Assembly (NCBI GenBank): GCA_025774615.1 | Contig: JALGVQ010000028.1 | Location: forward strand, 1 to 18,263 | DNA length: 18,263 bases | Reading direction: 5' to 3' | DNA from: a bacterium | Lineage (GTDB): Bacteria; Blakebacterota; Blakebacteria; Blakebacterales; Blakebacteraceae | Shown here: positions 16,266 to 18,263 of the stretch, one piece after another | Position numbering within the stretch: position 1 is the first letter of the stretch | Layout of the letters: each line of letters starts with the position of its first letter | Program-made: the position numbers and the translations under genes | Notes under the pieces: generated by a model | Databases searched by the model: none | Seen by the model: the letters and a program-made list of their open reading frames with translations, nothing else | Told to the model about the DNA's origin: nothing

Positions 16266-18002
16266 TCAGTTCTTCTCTATTATTGGCCTGGTATAGACTA
16301 CCTCTCCCCCGATAACGGTCATATCCGGTTCGATCTTCCAGATATCCTCGGCCGGGATGGTCATGTAATCCACCGGGATGACCACGAAATCCGCCAGTTT
16401 CCCGACCTCTATCGATCCCAGAATGTCTTCAGCAAACATCACGTAGGCAGCCCCCATGGTGGCCGCCCGCAGTGCCTCTTCCCGCGTCATCGCCTGTTCC
16501 GGGATCCAGCCGCCCGGAGGATTGTTCTCCCGGTCCTGCCGGGTGACGGCCGCGTGCAGGGTGTACCACGGATTATAGGGAGAGACAGAGAAATCCGTCC
16601 CCGTTGCCATCGGGACACCGAGGTCTATCAGATCACTCCAGATATAGGCAGTCTTCAATCGCTCAGAACCCATCCTGGCTTCGGCGAAGTGCATGTCCTC
16701 GGTGGCATGCAGCGGCTGCATGGAAGCGACGATGCCCAGTTCGAGGAGTCTGGGTATGTCCTCCGGGATGAGCATCTGACAGTGTTCGAGCGCGAACCTG
16801 GCGTCTCTGCCATCGATTCCGGTGGCCTTCAGGGCCCGCTCCCAGGCGTTGATGGCGATATGGTTGGCGCCGTCACCGATGCAGTGGATCCGCATGTTGA
16901 AGCCCATCGGGAGCAACTCGGTTGCGGATTGTGCTATCTGGTCCTCACTCTGCCTTGGTTCCCCGAAATATCCAGGATAGTCGCTGTACTCCTCGAGAAA
17001 GAGTGCCCCTCTCGACCCAAGAGCTCCGTCCGCAAACGCCTTGACTGAACGGACGAAGTACTTGTTGTCATGATTCAGCGGTTCGCCCAGTCTCCTCGCT
17101 GCAGACTCATGCACCATTTCATTGATCCTGATCCTGAGCAACCCCACCTCGTACAGTTTGATCCGCCGCTGGATCTCGTCATAGCCCGTCATGCTGGCGC
17201 CATGGATGGTCGTGAGTCCGCTGGCCAGGGCCAGTTCAGTCCCCTCGACGAGGTTGCGGCTTATCTCATAATCGGTGATCGGAGGCAGGGACGGGATGAG
17301 CCGCATCAGTTGTGAAGGAGCCCTCTCCACGAATTCTCCGGTAGGCTCCCCGTTCTCGTCCTTCTTTATGTGACCGCCGGAAGGGTCTGGGGTGTCGCGA
17401 GTTACGCCGGCCAGCTCTAAAGCCATACTGTTGGCGGCGCTGCCATGAGTGTACCGTACAAGGTAGACCGGATTATCGGGAGCCACGGCATCGATCAGTT
17501 CCTTGTGGAACTCTGGAGGATCCCACACATCGGACATCCAGCCGCCCACCACAAGCCATCGTGGTTCGGGACCCGGCCGCATCCCCTCTCCGGTGGCCAG
17601 GCAGTGTCTGATGAAATCCTGCATCTGTTTCACCGTGGCCCACTCTCCGAGTGAAGGTCGCATGTCTGGAGTCCTCGGATAGAGGAGCCTCTCTCCATAC
17701 CTGATGTGCACGTGGGCATCATGCAGGCCGGGGATCACGGTCCTGCCGTCCAGGTCGAAGACAAAGGTAGAAGGACCGACATGGGCCTGCGCTCCGGCGT
17801 CATCCCCCACGTAGATGAACTGGCCATCCTTCACGGCCAGGGCAGACACGGTGCTGAAAGCTTCATCAACGGTATGGATGTTCCCGTTGACGTAGACTCT
17901 GTCTGCTTCCTGAGCAGTACAGACCGTACTCTGTGCCAGGAAGAATGGCACCAGCAGGATGAGAACCGAAAGAACGCCTGACAATCTTCTCAATATGGTC
18001 AT
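16266..18002 (-). CDS. Amidohydrolase family protein (amidohydrolase 3, YtcJ-like), secreted
   Basis: This 578-residue protein has a clear signal peptide (Arg at 5-6, core 8-23, cleavage near CTAQ at 28-31). NGNIHTVDE at 39-47 begins the beta-sandwich, and the metal motif GLHDAHVH gives H97 and H99. Further along come FADGALGSRGA with a Lys just before it (candidate carboxylated lysine), HCIGDGAN, EHCQ and ATGTDFSVSPYNP, all typical of amidohydrolase 3. The C-terminal GKLADFVVIP strand returns to the sandwich. Characterised relatives hydrolyse formamides, N-substituted amides or other C-N bonds; substrate here is unknown. The ATG at 18002 has AAGGA about 8 nt upstream. It starts 20 bp after the kelch gene stop and is followed 57 bp later by the D-aminoacylase-like gene, consistent with an operon. 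Confidence 0.9.
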   Translation of the reverse strand: MTILRRLSGVLSVLILLVPFFLAQSTVCTAQEADRVYVNGNIHTVDEAFSTVSALAVKDGQFIYVGDDAGAQAHVGPSTFVFDLDGRTVIPGLHDAHVHIRYGERLLYPRTPDMRPSLGEWATVKQMQDFIRHCLATGEGMRPGPEPRWLVVGGWMSDVWDPPEFHKELIDAVAPDNPVYLVRYTHGSAANSMALELAGVTRDTPDPSGGHIKKDENGEPTGEFVERAPSQLMRLIPSLPPITDYEISRNLVEGTELALASGLTTIHGASMTGYDEIQRRIKLYEVGLLRIRINEMVHESAARRLGEPLNHDNKYFVRSVKAFADGALGSRGALFLEEYSDYPGYFGEPRQSEDQIAQSATELLPMGFNMRIHCIGDGANHIAINAWERALKATGIDGRDARFALEHCQMLIPEDIPRLLELGIVASMQPLHATEDMHFAEARMGSERLKTAYIWSDLIDLGVPMATGTDFSVSPYNPWYTLHAAVTRQDRENNPPGGWIPEQAMTREEALRAATMGAAYVMFAEDILGSIEVGKLADFVVIPVDYMTIPAEDIWKIEPDMTVIGGEVVYTRPIIEKN

Positions 18003-18022
18003 CTGAGCTGTCCTTTTCTTGA

Positions 18023-18263
18023 TTACGGGATATACACCTCCAGTAAACCGAGGTAGCTGGTACCGTCGTATCCGCCAACAACGAATAACCTGCCGTCGAT
18101 GACTTCACCTCCCGCATATTCCCTGGCAACAGGCATTGAAGTGATCGTTGTCCATGCATCTGTTGCCGGATCATATACTTCCATCACATCAAGACGGTTG
18201 TATGGAAAATATCCGCCGGCGATATAGAAGAGGCCGTCGATGACACCCCCCGATGCTCCATAC
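18023..18263 (-). CDS. Kelch-repeat protein, C-terminal end only (5' truncated by window)
   Basis: Reading the minus strand from the right edge gives 79 residues ending at the TAA at 18025-18023; no start codon lies within the window. The visible part holds about one and a half kelch repeats: IDGLFYIAGGY, then VMEVYDPATDAWTTITSMPVAREYAGG, here split as VMEVYDPATDAW and TSMPVAREYAGG, then IDGRLFVVGGYDG and LLEVYIP. The paired GG, YDP and W positions are the kelch signature. Kelch blades assemble into beta-propellers used for binding, and in bacteria they are often secreted or part of larger surface proteins. The gene runs in the same direction as the amidohydrolase 20 bp downstream and may be the upstream member of that operon. 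Function and full size cannot be seen. Confidence 0.85.
   Translation of the reverse strand, partial: YGASGGVIDGLFYIAGGYFPYNRLDVMEVYDPATDAWTTITSMPVAREYAGGEVIDGRLFVVGGYDGTSYLGLLEVYIP

Overview
The window is a gene-dense piece of a high-GC (about 60% by eye) bacterial chromosome. Most products carry signal peptides and are secreted or envelope hydrolases. The mix of GH78 rhamnosidases, an M61 peptidase with a PDZ domain, an S9 oligopeptidase, class-C beta-lactamase-like and amidohydrolase enzymes and a kelch protein recalls heterotrophic diderm bacteria of the Gemmatimonadota/Acidobacteriota/FCB type (including candidate phyla from soil and sediment). This is an inference from gene content; no rRNA or other phylogenetic marker is present.

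Layout. (1) Bases 1-4754, plus strand: the 3' end of one GH78 alpha-L-rhamnosidase, an NCS1-like permease, and a complete GH78 alpha-L-rhamnosidase, with 7-17 bp gaps, so very probably one operon for rhamnosides. (2) Bases 4761-12306, minus strand: read in transcription order, an S9 prolyl-oligopeptidase-family enzyme, a divergent aldo/keto-reductase-like protein, a medium-chain dehydrogenase/reductase starting 4 nt after it, an M61 aminopeptidase with a PDZ domain, and a small nitroreductase. The rhamnosidase operon and the nitroreductase converge with only 6 bp between their stop codons. (3) Bases 12506-13171, plus strand: an unrecognised secreted protein, divergent from the S9 gene across a 199-bp intergenic region. 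(4) Bases 13204-18263, minus strand: in transcription order, the 3' end of a kelch-repeat protein, a YtcJ-like amidohydrolase, an N-acyl-D-amino-acid deacylase-like amidohydrolase and a class-C beta-lactamase-family (S12-like) serine hydrolase. They are spaced 17-57 bp apart and probably co-transcribed.

How it works together. The left part looks like uptake and breakdown of an L-rhamnose-containing compound. The right two thirds look like extracytoplasmic peptide and modified-amino-acid scavenging. Three enzyme families there (D-aminoacylase, S12-like hydrolase, amidohydrolase 3) include members acting on D-amino-acid or N-acylated substrates. The AKR/MDR pair in the middle may be a small redox unit of unknown substrate.

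No tRNA, rRNA, CRISPR array, insertion sequence or convincing rho-independent terminator was found. No gene-free stretch exceeds 200 bp. The points most worth a second look are the rhamnosidase-permease-rhamnosidase arrangement, the AKR-like protein that lacks most of the AKR catalytic tetrad, and the possible D-amino-acid scavenging cluster. Nothing here is a clearly new defence or mobile system.
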